From assembly GCF_014652835.1 (NCBI RefSeq), contig NZ_BMZO01000001.1, forward strand, positions 62,001-126,000: a DNA stretch of 64,000 bases, in the 5' to 3' direction. This DNA comes from Limoniibacter endophyticus (GTDB lineage Bacteria > Pseudomonadota > Alphaproteobacteria > Rhizobiales > Rhizobiaceae). The position numbers were made by a program, and so were the translations under genes. Shown here piece after piece: positions 46,978 to 55,312 of the stretch. The notes under the pieces were generated by a model. It had not been told where the DNA came from and searched no databases. It worked only from the letters and a program-made list of their open reading frames with translations. Position 1 is the stretch's first letter, and each line of letters starts with the position of its first letter.

Positions 46978-47265
46978 TCAGGCTGCGTTCTTGGCGGCAA
47001 CCAGCGCGTCGATCTTGGCGCAAAGGTTTTTCATGACGAAGTATTCTTCAGTGGAAACTTTGCCGTCGTTGACTTCCTGGGTCCACTTTTCGAGAGGAAC
47101 CTTGATGCCGAACTCCTTGTCGATCGCAAAGACGATGTCGAGGAAATCGAGACTGTCGATTCCGAGGTCGTCAATCGTATGGCTTTCCGGCGTGATCTTG
47201 TCGCGGTCGATCTCGCTGGTTTCAGCAATGATATCCGCTACCTTGTCGAATGTCGTTGTGGACAC
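46978..47265 (-). CDS. acpXL: Specialised acyl carrier protein AcpXL
   Basis: 95 residues from a GTG start at 47265 (GAGAGG upstream), with the phosphopantetheine Ser in [18 protein letters not shown], and the [14 protein letters not shown] block that distinguishes AcpXL from housekeeping ACP. It carries the very-long-chain acyl group that LpxXL attaches to lipid A. First gene of the acpXL-ketosynthases-dehydrogenase-lpxXL operon; the following gene begins 4 bases after its stop. Confidence 0.95.
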   Translation of the reverse strand: MSTTTFDKVADIIAETSEIDRDKITPESHTIDDLGIDSLDFLDIVFAIDKEFGIKVPLEKWTQEVNDGKVSTEEYFVMKNLCAKIDALVAAKNAA

Positions 47266-47403
47266 GTGGTCTGCCTCTCGCATCATTGAAAACTATGGTT
47301 GTTCGGCTCTCTAATCGGTTTTTCAGGGCAGGAAAAGGGCGAAATGCCTTTTGCCCTCATGTCAATTGCTACAAAGCAACCGGAGAATTCTTGAAATCTG
47401 CCA

Positions 47404-47982
47404 TCAGCGAAAGATAATTTTTCCCAGAACCCGCATGCTTTCGCCATCTCCTTCTACGATGACTGCTTCTCCTTCGCGGGCGCTCTGACCGGTCAGCGAA
47501 CGGATGTTGGAAAGATGAGTAATGAAGATGGCATTTCCAGATCGCGGGCTTGCTGCAAGCGTCTGTTTCATCGTCGCTATCTGTCTTTCGTCCGGCGCGC
47601 TCTCGTCCAGGGAATCGAATGCCGTATTGATCTCTAGTTCCTCGTACGGAAATGCCGAACGCGCCGTTTCCACGGCTGCGCAATATTCGCTGGAGACGAT
47701 ACGCTCGATCGGGGCGGCACGTGTGGCAAAAAGCGCGCCCATGCGTCGCGCCTGCAGCTTTCCCTGTTCAGTAAGGCGATTCTGGGTCGAACAGTCGTTC
47801 GGGTCGACAAGAGCGTCGTTCGCGCCTCCCATCGTCATCGCATGCCGAATCAAAACCGTATGTCCACCGCTGCGCAACAAAGCCCAACCTGCCTCGGTCG
47901 CATTTGCGGAAAAAACGCCTGCTGAGAGAATGACAGCGGCAAGGCCGATCGTTGTTCTGATATGTTTAAAAACTGCCCTCAT
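47404..47982 (-). CDS. Periplasmic/secreted histidine phosphatase-superfamily protein
   Basis: 192 residues from ATG 47982. Signal peptide (LAAVILSAGVFSANATEAG), then a phosphoglycerate-mutase-like core: LIRHAMTMGG (catalytic RHA with phospho-His), RLTEQGKLQARRMG, IERIVSSEYCAAVETARSAF, and IFITHLSNIRSLTG (second His). Short, as in SixA-like/periplasmic forms. It probably dephosphorylates a small periplasmic compound or protein. Same strand, 138 bases upstream of acpXL; whether it shares its promoter is unclear. Confidence 0.85.
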   Translation of the reverse strand: MRAVFKHIRTTIGLAAVILSAGVFSANATEAGWALLRSGGHTVLIRHAMTMGGANDALVDPNDCSTQNRLTEQGKLQARRMGALFATRAAPIERIVSSEYCAAVETARSAFPYEELEINTAFDSLDESAPDERQIATMKQTLAASPRSGNAIFITHLSNIRSLTGQSAREGEAVIVEGDGESMRVLGKIIFR

Positions 47983-48112
47983 ACGACCCCGTGCCTTTTC
48001 ATTGAACATATAGGCACTCAAAGGGGGACGCAAAAGGCTTTGAGATTCTCATATCTCGAACAGAACCGGCCAGGAAACCCTGGATCGTTAAACCCGATGC
48101 CGATATCTGTGT

Positions 48113-48322
48113 TCAATCGTCATTGCTGGCGTTCAATTCTTCAGGGTGCGTACCTTCATCCACAATTGTCATGGAGCGGCCGGGCTTTGTTCGTGCCCAT
48201 TCGTCAAGGACGGTGGCAATCGCGACCGAACGCGTTGGAGACGGTTGGCGTTTCACGCGCCAATCATCGAGAGCTGCGATGATTGTGTCCGATAGTTCGA
48301 CAGTGATTGAGTTCCCGGACAC
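48113..48322 (-). CDS. Ribbon-helix-helix-like small DNA-binding protein
   Basis: 69 residues, from the GTG at 48322 (AAGGAGG 7 bases upstream; the TTG at 48343 would precede this ribosome site). Pattern ITVELSDTIIAALDDWRVKRQ...PTRSVAIATVLDEWARTK resembles ribbon-helix-helix/CopG-type regulators: a beta strand followed by two helices. Acidic C-terminal tail. No partner toxin is evident. It lies 60 bases after the kinase gene, same strand. Confidence 0.68.
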   Translation of the reverse strand: MSGNSITVELSDTIIAALDDWRVKRQPSPTRSVAIATVLDEWARTKPGRSMTIVDEGTHPEELNASNDD

Positions 48323-48381
48323 AGTCGTTCCTCCTTCTTGCAATGGCTGAAAATCAAAGGGAAACGAGCCAAAAGGTTCCG

Positions 48382-49506
48382 TTACGTCTTCGAGCCGGAA
48401 CCCTCTTCCTGCGTCAGGCGTCGGTCGGTGAAATTCAGACGGTTTGCGCTGATGGGCTCCACGAGACGGCGGATATCCGGCTCGCGTTCGAGGAGCGCGC
48501 CGAGCTCCTGCATCTGGTTTGTCGCGATGAGCTTGAGTATGTCGTCGCGTACCGTTCCGTCTCCGCGACGTGGCAGCTCTGAAACAGGCTGCACCAGTTC
48601 CACCTTCTGGCCCTTCAACTTCGAGCGTAAGCTTGCCTCATCCGCCGTCGTTTCGACGAAAGCGTAGATGCCGACGCCTTTTGCGGGGAGCGAATAAAGC
48701 GAGAGGGCAACATCGCTGACGCGCGCATCGGTACGTAGCGCGGAGATGATCGCCGGACCTTCGCGGTCGATCCGGTCGCCCGTACCTTCGCCATCCGACC
48801 AGTTGAATAACCCGCGTGTGACGAAATTATAGAGGCGCTTGCCGGTGTTGAACCAGATTTGCGATGGAAGGGAGCGCTTTGCCAGTACACGCTTCTCCAT
48901 CGGCGTCATGGCTTCAGGGAAGAAGGCACGCTTCTGCTTCAGCAGGTGGCGAAAATCCTCATAGGCCATGAAGCGGTAGATCGCTCCGCGCGAACGATGC
49001 ACGGAGGCGAGCTGAAAATCGATTACTGCCGCAAGCCCTTCTGGCGTCATTAGCCAATTCTGAGGTTTGGCGAGATCATTATGCGTCACGCCGCGCCGGC
49101 GCATGGCGCGCAGCAGCCTATGGGCGCTGCGATAGAATTCCGCGTGGGCGGGACGTGCCAGATGTAGTGGAGAGCCATCGGTCCATGAGCGGTAGAGACC
49201 ATCCTTGTCGGTCGCAATCAGCTGCGGCACGCCCTCTATTCCTTTGACCTGTTTAAGGCCCCGAATCTCGCGCCTTGCCAGAAACCAGGCAAGTGGCTTC
49301 GACCACCAGGGTGCCGCGCTGACGACACGACGAATGATGCGCGTTTCCGGCTCGTTCTCGAAATGCCCAACTCGGGTCTCCGAAAACACGTCGCGCTTGA
49401 ACACTGCGGTGGCGACAAATTTATGCACGGTGTTACGCGTCACGAATACGAGATCCTTACCTAAGCGATTTAGCGATCTTATGAAGCCATCCGCTGGAAA
49501 TGACAA
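48382..49506 (-). CDS. Serine/threonine kinase-like protein with AMP-binding-C-like tail
   Basis: 374 residues. A kinase-fold region: HND catalytic loop THNDLAKPQNWL (Asp144, Asn150) and a DFQ metal motif (VIDFQLAS, Asp163). The N-lobe is degenerate, with no clear glycine loop. From about residue 260 to 335, the segment ALSLYSLPAKGVGIYAFVE, VELVQPVSELPRRGDGTVRDDILKLI and NQMQELGALL resembles the C-terminal lid of acyl-CoA synthetases/AMP ligases. So it looks like a kinase joined to an AMP-ligase lid domain. Cytosolic. Possible RIO/aminoglycoside-kinase-like substrates are not evident. Confidence 0.65.
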   Translation of the reverse strand: MSFPADGFIRSLNRLGKDLVFVTRNTVHKFVATAVFKRDVFSETRVGHFENEPETRIIRRVVSAAPWWSKPLAWFLARREIRGLKQVKGIEGVPQLIATDKDGLYRSWTDGSPLHLARPAHAEFYRSAHRLLRAMRRRGVTHNDLAKPQNWLMTPEGLAAVIDFQLASVHRSRGAIYRFMAYEDFRHLLKQKRAFFPEAMTPMEKRVLAKRSLPSQIWFNTGKRLYNFVTRGLFNWSDGEGTGDRIDREGPAIISALRTDARVSDVALSLYSLPAKGVGIYAFVETTADEASLRSKLKGQKVELVQPVSELPRRGDGTVRDDILKLIATNQMQELGALLEREPDIRRLVEPISANRLNFTDRRLTQEEGSGSKT

Positions 49507-49570
49507 CCGCAGGGCTGGTGGAACGCACGCGCTTCGGTTGACTTACTCCTTCATCATGAAAGGAAGGAAG

Positions 49571-49747
49571 ATGACAACACAGCCCAATGACTGGCTCGAA
49601 GAAAAGACGCCTGAAGACCGCGCGGTCCGTTATCTGGTCGAACACACGGATGTTTCACCGTTGCAGGCTAAGGATCTCGTCAGCAGGCATGGCAGCGATA
49701 TCAGCAAATTGATGGAGATCGCCAAGACCATCAAGGCTGAAGGCTGA
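49571..49747 (+). CDS. Small DUF3606-like protein
   Basis: 58 residues from ATG 49571, with an excellent ribosome site (AGGAAGGAAG); the longer frame upstream belongs to another gene's antisense. Sequence features: acidic start (NDWLEEKTPEDRAVRYLVEH) and a helix-turn-helix-like end (SPLQAKDLVSRHGSDISKLMEIAKTIKAEG), which is like DUF3606 proteins. Function unknown. It lies divergent from the kinase gene and ends where the next convergent gene ends. Confidence 0.72.
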   Translation: MTTQPNDWLEEKTPEDRAVRYLVEHTDVSPLQAKDLVSRHGSDISKLMEIAKTIKAEG

Positions 49748-50098
49748 TCAGAACGGACCTTTAAAGATGAAGAAGGCTCCCAGGCAGATGAACGCGAAGC
49801 CGATGGCGTGGTTTATCGTGATCTGTTCGCCAAGATAGGTAACAGAAAATGCGACGAAGACCGTCAGCGTGATGACTTCCTGGATCGTTTTCAACTGCGC
49901 TGCGCTGTAAACCTCGTGTCCGATGCGGTTGGCGGGGACGGCCAGGCAATATTCCAGGAAGGCGATTAACCAACTTGCGACGATGACGATCCAGAGCGGT
50001 TTCGACGTGAATTTCAGGTGGCCGTACCATGCAAACGTCATGAAGATGTTCGAGACGAGCAAAAGCAGAACAGGGGAGATATATGGGCGCAATTTCAA
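49748..50098 (-). CDS. DUF486-type four-span membrane protein (DMT/EmrE-like)
   Basis: 116 residues with four hydrophobic spans. Conserved blocks NIFMTFAWYGHLKF, LEYCLAVPANRIGHEVYSAAQLKTIQEVITL, and NHAIGFAFICLGAFFIFKGPF are those of the DUF486 family, distantly related to small multidrug resistance/DMT transporters. The substrate is unknown. Its stop touches the stop of the small DUF3606-like gene on the other strand. Confidence 0.88.
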   Translation of the reverse strand: MKLRPYISPVLLLLVSNIFMTFAWYGHLKFTSKPLWIVIVASWLIAFLEYCLAVPANRIGHEVYSAAQLKTIQEVITLTVFVAFSVTYLGEQITINHAIGFAFICLGAFFIFKGPF

Positions 50099-50199
50099 CT
50101 ACTCAGGAGGGGGAAGCATGGCTATTTGACAAGATTCCTGGCGAATAGCCATGCCCGCTCATCCCAGATTCGCTAACGGAAACAAATTCTATTTTCCTG

Positions 50200-50886
50200 T
50201 CAGTTCTTTTCGCCGTCCTTAGGGTCATCATAGATGAAGGCCGAAGCAGCGCTCGCTGGCAGTTTCTCCAGAATGTCGTGAGATAGACCTATCCGCAACG
50301 CCTCAATGTCTCCGATATAGCGCGAGTAGAACTCACTGCGAAACATCGTGTCAATTTCATCTCCGCTCAATGTCATGCAGGAGGTGTAGGCTTTTTGCGT
50401 TGCGGCATGCATTATGTCGAAATGCTCGGCAAGCTTCTTTGCGCTGTCCGGCTTCAAATGCTCGATAATGTCCATCCCAACCGGGTGCACGAAGAAGTAA
50501 GCGCCATCTACGACGGCACGGTTTGCGCCCGCACAATAAATCTCAACTGCGGCTGACCCCGTTACTCCGACATTGATAGTCTGTACAGGAATGGGGGAAC
50601 TCTTTATCGCCCAGAAAGCCGCGTGCGCGGCATTCACTTCGCCGCCCCAACTGTTGATGAAGAGATTGATTCTCTTCGTCCCGGGATAGTTGATATTGAT
50701 GGTGTCGAGAACAGACTCGAGTTCTGAAACCTTGTGATGCGTCACGTTCCCGCTGAAGTGAATGCCCACATCATTGCCATCGACGCCGTTGGCATCATCA
50801 GGTCCGATGAAATTGGTGGCGGCATCGCCACCTGTGGCTGTGAAAGAAAGCAGGCTCGCAATGGCGAGTGTTTTGAATTTTTTCAT
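50200..50886 (-). CDS. Secreted ClpP/crotonase-like serine peptidase homologue
   Basis: 228 residues from ATG 50886. Signal peptide (LAIASLLSFTATGGDA). ClpP-type fold features: NLFINSWGGEVNAAHAAFWAI (oxyanion glycines around 81-82), nucleophile Ser111 in VGVTGSAAVEIYCAG, and catalytic His134 in AYFFVHPVG. A C-terminal helical region follows with an acidic end. Two Cys could form a disulfide in the periplasm. It is unlike cytosolic ClpP, because no ClpX/ClpA-type ATPase contacts a periplasmic protein. Substrate unknown. It lies just downstream of tRNA-Leu. Confidence 0.75.
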   Translation of the reverse strand: MKKFKTLAIASLLSFTATGGDAATNFIGPDDANGVDGNDVGIHFSGNVTHHKVSELESVLDTININYPGTKRINLFINSWGGEVNAAHAAFWAIKSSPIPVQTINVGVTGSAAVEIYCAGANRAVVDGAYFFVHPVGMDIIEHLKPDSAKKLAEHFDIMHAATQKAYTSCMTLSGDEIDTMFRSEFYSRYIGDIEALRIGLSHDILEKLPASAASAFIYDDPKDGEKN

Positions 50887-50919
50887 GAAAATGCAATCAA
50901 ATCTAATGAAATAAGTAAC

Positions 50920-51003
50920 TGGTGCGGGCGGCGGGACTTGAACCCGCATGGCCGAAGCCTCCGGATTTTAAGTCCGGTGTGTATACCATTTCACCACGCC
51001 CGC
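50920..51003 (-). tRNA. tRNA-Leu (anticodon UAA)
   Basis: Minus-strand tRNA: 5' GCGGGCG acceptor strand, D-arm, anticodon loop ACTTAAAAT (anticodon TAA) with CCGGA/TCCGG stem, long variable arm (AGGCTTCGGCCA), TTCAAGT T-loop, and CGCCCGC-A with encoded CCA at 50920-50922. The cloverleaf is canonical. It decodes UUA/UUG. Confidence 0.95.
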
Positions 51004-51079
51004 AGGCTGCGCTGTGCCTTATGTCACAGCTTACGTACAGCGCACAAGATCACGTTGCGTGATCCTTACGCGAAAATTC

Positions 51080-52261
51080 CTATCGACCATTACCCGATGC
51101 GGCAATCCGAGCCACAGAAAGAGGGGTAGTTATGATGATGCTCGCGGCTGAACTCAATGTCTGGCCAAGGCCTCGCGCAAGACCATCCACACCACTGGCG
51201 ATGTTGCCATCCGATGCGGCGCTGAGTTCGTCGTCCCGTTCCAATTGCTGGCCCAGCATTTTGATGAGTTCTGGATTTTCCGCGAAACGCGTATGGCCAA
51301 GCGGGTCGCCGCCCGACACACTGCTGACGTCCACAGCAATAATACCGAGTTCCGCTATATCTTTGGCGTCGGAGATGCCCCCGAGACGCGGCCGATTACC
51401 GGCGATAAGACCGGAAAGACTAAGCGCGCGATCATTTTTCGAATACATGAGTATGAACGGCTTTTCCGGTTTCCCGATGCGTCGCATCTGTGTCTTGAAG
51501 ACGTCGACGTCAATATCGGGTGAGGCGAGTAGAACGTCGCCTAGCCGCTCGCGCATCTTCGTCTCCTTCGCGAGGGCCATCTGGCGGAATGTCTCCATCA
51601 GGAGCCAGTTTCCCATAGAATGGGCAATGACATCGATCCGTGTTGCGCCATTGGCAGAAAGCATGCGGAACGTTTCTTCCAGAGAGTCGCGCGCCATAGT
51701 TGCGGAATTATTGTCGTAGACGTAGTCGATCAACCGACCGGCTGAAGCCCAGGTAAAGAGGAACGGCGTGCCGCCATAGCCTGAGTCATGCACGATCTGC
51801 GTCATGCGGTATACGGATTCGTCAAAATAGGTATTGTAACCGTGGACGAACAGAAGAACGCGACCATTCGTCTTGCGTATCTGCTCTGAAAGACGCGGTG
51901 AGATCGCCGCGCGATCCTGGTAGGCTTCCATCTTTACCGCCGTGAAATATTCGTGCGGCTTGAGGATGCTTGTTGTTGGGCGCTCGAGATGCCCCGTCTT
52001 GTGCGTAAGCGGGACGCTTATTGTAACCGTGGCATAGCTCATGCCGTCGGAACGAAGCCCTCCATAGATTTCCCGTGGCTTCTCTGCTTTCTTGCGCGTC
52101 GTTGCAACGAATATCTCGTGAATGCCAGCAACTTCGACACGCCCAAGATTGTAGGGCATCCTTCCCATGATCTCACGCGCGTTTTCGCCGACACAACCGC
52201 TCAGGATGAGTGCGCTCAACAGCGGGAAAATCAGCCGTGATTTGAGGAAACGAAGATGCAT
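51080..52261 (-). CDS. DUF900-type alpha/beta hydrolase lipoprotein
   Basis: 393 residues. Lipoprotein signal peptide (LLSALILSGC, Cys23) and an alpha/beta hydrolase domain: FVATTRKKAEKP near the start, VLLFVHGYNTYFDESVYRM, TWASAGRLIDYVYD, nucleophile in VIAHSMGNWLLME, and acid/His candidates in MYSKNDRALSL and GHTRF. The VHGYN and SAG motifs are typical of DUF900 serine hydrolases. Located near the envelope. The substrate is not known. A tRNA-Leu gene follows it downstream. Confidence 0.88.
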   Translation of the reverse strand: MHLRFLKSRLIFPLLSALILSGCVGENAREIMGRMPYNLGRVEVAGIHEIFVATTRKKAEKPREIYGGLRSDGMSYATVTISVPLTHKTGHLERPTTSILKPHEYFTAVKMEAYQDRAAISPRLSEQIRKTNGRVLLFVHGYNTYFDESVYRMTQIVHDSGYGGTPFLFTWASAGRLIDYVYDNNSATMARDSLEETFRMLSANGATRIDVIAHSMGNWLLMETFRQMALAKETKMRERLGDVLLASPDIDVDVFKTQMRRIGKPEKPFILMYSKNDRALSLSGLIAGNRPRLGGISDAKDIAELGIIAVDVSSVSGGDPLGHTRFAENPELIKMLGQQLERDDELSAASDGNIASGVDGLARGLGQTLSSAASIIITTPLSVARIAASGNGR

Positions 52262-52289
52262 TTCTCGACCTTGAACAAAGAACGGTACT

Positions 52290-53747
52290 TCAACCGCGCC
52301 AGAATGCTGGCGAAAACATGATCAGTACAACGAGAATTTCCAGACGACCCAATAACATAAGTAGCGCCAATATCCACTTGGCCATATCAGGAAGCGGCGC
52401 AAAATTGCCTGCCGGACCAATAATATCGCCAAATCCCGGCCCCACATTGGTCAGCGCCGTTAATGCACCTGTAATGGATGTGAGGAGGTCGAGACCTGTC
52501 GCAGCAAGGAGTACGGTCGAGATCGCCCATATTACCAGGAACGAGGCTATAAACATCATCACAGCCCGTTGCATGTCCGTATCGATGATACGATCACCAT
52601 ATCGGACGCTTGCCACTGAGTTCGGATAGATCAGTTTGCGCAAGCCTATGCCCATCATCTTGAACAGGATCAGAAAACGATAAGCCTTGATGCCGCCGGC
52701 TGTCGAACCTGAACAGCCACCGAGGAAGGTGGCGACGAAGAGACAGGCTACGGCGAACGGTCCCCATAATGTGTAGTCGTCGCTGACGAAGCCAGTGGTG
52801 GTAATAATCGACACGACATTAAAAGCGCTATGCGTGACGGCAGATAGGAGCGAGGCGCCGTTGCTCACCCTCAAATAGACTGCCGCTATGATGATGATCG
52901 ATAATGTGTAGAAGGCATAGACCAGGATTTGCGGATCGCGCAGGGCTTCAAAACGACCACGCAACGCGAAAAGGATGAGAATGGAGAAGGGCAACCCGCC
53001 TATGAACATGAAAATAGTGCTTACCCAGAGGATCGCGTAGTTTCCGCCAAAAAAGCCAAAGGATGAGTCGTGAGTAGAAAAGCCCCCGGTGGCCAGCGTT
53101 GCCATGGCGTGGTTGATCGAATCGAACCCACCCATGCCGGCAGCCGAGTAAGCGAGGGCGCAAAGCAGCGTCAAACCGCCATAAATGCCAAAGATGGACA
53201 GCGTGAAGGTTGCGACCCGCGCATATGGCCGGTCCTGGATATCGGAGGATTCCATTTTGAAATAGGTGACGCCGCCCACCTTCAGGAACGGCAGCAGGAA
53301 GAGGCCAAGGGCGATCACCCCCAAGCCGCCAGCCCAGTTCAAGATCGACCGCCACATGAGAATTCCCGGTGGCAGGTGGTCTAGCCCGGTAATTACGGTG
53401 GAACCAGTCGTGGTTACAGCGGAAACCGCTTCGAAGAGGGCGTCTGTAAGGCTGAGATTGAGCGATCCACCCATGAGGGGAAGGGCACCCGCGGCTGCCA
53501 TTGTCAGCCACAGCATGTTTATCAGGAGAAAGCCGAAACGTGGCGTGACCGCGGGTTGTGCGCCATGCGTGGCCAACGCAACCGCGAGGGAAAATCCACC
53601 CAGCACAAGCGCGGACAATGCAAACACCTGCCAGTCGCTATTGCCATAGTAGAGATCGACAGCTGCTGGAATCAGCATCGCGACGGACAGATAAAGCGCA
53701 AATATCGCGGCGATATGGATAGCAGCGCGTAGGGCAAGCCTGTTCAA
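52290..53747 (-). CDS. trkH: Trk/Ktr-type potassium uptake membrane subunit TrkH
   Basis: About 485 residues, the normal TrkH length. The four half-channel segments with selectivity-filter glycines are visible: AVTTTGSTVITGLD, ALAYSAAGMGGFDSINHAMATLATGGFSTHDSSFG, VVSIITTTGFVSDDYTLW, and ALTALTNVGPGFGDIIG. No ATG fits the family N-terminus in this frame; the best start is the TTG at 53747 (NRLALRAAIHIAAIF), with a GTG and another TTG upstream as alternatives. Shares a divergent upstream region with ilvA. A TrkA partner is not in the window. Confidence 0.88.
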   Translation of the reverse strand: MNRLALRAAIHIAAIFALYLSVAMLIPAAVDLYYGNSDWQVFALSALVLGGFSLAVALATHGAQPAVTPRFGFLLINMLWLTMAAAGALPLMGGSLNLSLTDALFEAVSAVTTTGSTVITGLDHLPPGILMWRSILNWAGGLGVIALGLFLLPFLKVGGVTYFKMESSDIQDRPYARVATFTLSIFGIYGGLTLLCALAYSAAGMGGFDSINHAMATLATGGFSTHDSSFGFFGGNYAILWVSTIFMFIGGLPFSILILFALRGRFEALRDPQILVYAFYTLSIIIIAAVYLRVSNGASLLSAVTHSAFNVVSIITTTGFVSDDYTLWGPFAVACLFVATFLGGCSGSTAGGIKAYRFLILFKMMGIGLRKLIYPNSVASVRYGDRIIDTDMQRAVMMFIASFLVIWAISTVLLAATGLDLLTSITGALTALTNVGPGFGDIIGPAGNFAPLPDMAKWILALLMLLGRLEILVVLIMFSPAFWRG

Positions 53748-53965
53748 GGAAACATCCCGACTGTTCAAGAAATGCCAGCATTGCACCAGCCAAGCCGCGC
53801 AAGAGTGGCGCGGCCCCGTAGAATATGCAATAGCGGCATCCGCGTACCCAACAGTTTTGCATACGAGAAAACAGCTGACGGTGCGTACGCAAGCAAAGCA
53901 GGCCGGATGCATCGACGATTCGACACCTGCGATCACGAACTGTCGATCAAAAGGAGAGCAAGACG

Positions 53966-55216
53966 ATGACGCAATTTCTCGACAATGTGAGAAGCGCTCG
54001 AATTGCGATTGACGGTTTGTTCGAGCCGACGCCGTTGCAGGAAAACCCCTATCTCTCCCGTAAGTATAATGCCCGCATTTTTCTGAAGCGTGAGGATCTG
54101 ACACCTGTGCGCTCCTACAAGTTGCGCGGCGCGTTCAATTTCATCCGCAAGGCACTGGAAAACGGTAGCAATAACGCTGTTTTCACCTGCGCATCCGCTG
54201 GCAATCACGCACAGGGATTTGCCTATGCTTGCCGCTTCTTTGGTCGCAAGGGGGTCGTTTTCATGCCGGTCACGACGCCGCAGCAGAAGATAGACAAGAC
54301 GCGCATGTTCGGTGGGGAATTCGTCGAGATCCGCCTCGTCGGCGACTATTTCGATGCATGCTATCGCGCATCGCAGCAATTTGCAGCCGACAGCGGCGCG
54401 CACATGGTGCCGCCCTTCGATCATGAGGATATCATCGAGGGACAGGCGACTGTCGGTCTGGAAGTTATCGATCAGATCGAGTCGGAGCCTGATCTCGTCA
54501 TCCTGCCCGTTGGCGGCGGAGGCCTTGCCGCCGGCATTACGCGCATCTTGCGTGAAAAGGGCTGGAAGAGTGAAATTCTTTTCGTCGAGCCCGTAGGGGC
54601 TCCCAGTTTGAAAAGCAGCCTGGCTAAGGGCGAAGTCACGCGACTGACCAGTGTCGACACTTTTGTCGATGGGGCATCGGTCGCAGAGATAGGCAGGACG
54701 AATTTCTCGCACCTGCAACAGTTCTCGGAAGGTCATGTCCAGCTGGTGCCGGAAAACCGAATCTGCTCGACCATTCTCGAAATGCTCAATGTGGAAGGCG
54801 TTGTGCTGGAGCCTGCAGGTGCCATGTCCATTGATGCGCTGAAAGACGTGCCCCGCGAAAAGATCGACGGGAAAACGGTTCTCTGTGTCGTTTCTGGTGG
54901 CAATTTTGACTTCGAGCGTCTGCCGGAAGTCAAGGAGCGTGCTATGCGCTTCGAGGGGCAGAAGAAATATTTCATCTTCCGCTTCCCGCAGCGCCCCGGC
55001 ATGTTGCGCGAATTCCTGGACATGCTTGGTCCGGATGACGATGTGGCACGCTTCGAGTACTTGAAAAAGACCGCTCGCAACTTCGGCTCGGTATTGATTG
55101 GCATTGAAACCACGAATGCTGCCAATTTCAGTGCATTGATCGCCAAGTTCGACGAATCCGGTCTGCAATACCAGGATATAACCAATGATGAGACCATCTC
55201 CGGCCTCATCATCTAG
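53966..55216 (+). CDS. ilvA: Threonine dehydratase (threonine ammonia-lyase)
   Basis: PLP enzyme turning threonine into 2-oxobutyrate, first committed step of isoleucine synthesis. 416 residues; PLP Lys in SYKLRGAFNFI, CASAGNHAQGFAYA, VGGGGLAAGI phosphate loop. The C-terminal ACT-like regulatory domain (YFIFRFPQRPGMLREFLDMLG) suggests isoleucine feedback control. ATG at 53966 after AAGGAGAG. Ends at a strong terminator shared with gltA. Confidence 0.96.
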   Translation: MTQFLDNVRSARIAIDGLFEPTPLQENPYLSRKYNARIFLKREDLTPVRSYKLRGAFNFIRKALENGSNNAVFTCASAGNHAQGFAYACRFFGRKGVVFMPVTTPQQKIDKTRMFGGEFVEIRLVGDYFDACYRASQQFAADSGAHMVPPFDHEDIIEGQATVGLEVIDQIESEPDLVILPVGGGGLAAGITRILREKGWKSEILFVEPVGAPSLKSSLAKGEVTRLTSVDTFVDGASVAEIGRTNFSHLQQFSEGHVQLVPENRICSTILEMLNVEGVVLEPAGAMSIDALKDVPREKIDGKTVLCVVSGGNFDFERLPEVKERAMRFEGQKKYFIFRFPQRPGMLREFLDMLGPDDDVARFEYLKKTARNFGSVLIGIETTNAANFSALIAKFDESGLQYQDITNDETISGLII

Positions 55217-55261
55217 CCATTCATAATGCCGGCACATGTTGCCGGTATTGTTGCCCGCAAG

Positions 55262-55298
55262 AAAAAGCCGCCGCAGATGATTTCTGCGGCGGCTTTTT
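55262..55298. terminator. Bidirectional terminator between ilvA and gltA
   Basis: A long perfect stem (AAAAAGCCGCCGCAGA paired with its complement) has a short loop; convergent genes on both sides. Confidence 0.93.
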
Positions 55299-55312
55299 CA
55301 ACTCAGAAAGAT

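Noticed and set aside
50886-51003. N-terminal extension of the ClpP-like protein (MRVQVPPPAPV...)
   Set aside because: Those codons are the 3' end of tRNA-Leu; the extension is an artefact seen next to many tRNA genes.
53933-55237. Minus-strand frame of 434 codons opposite ilvA
   Set aside because: Mirror of a well-supported gene; no start signal or domain.
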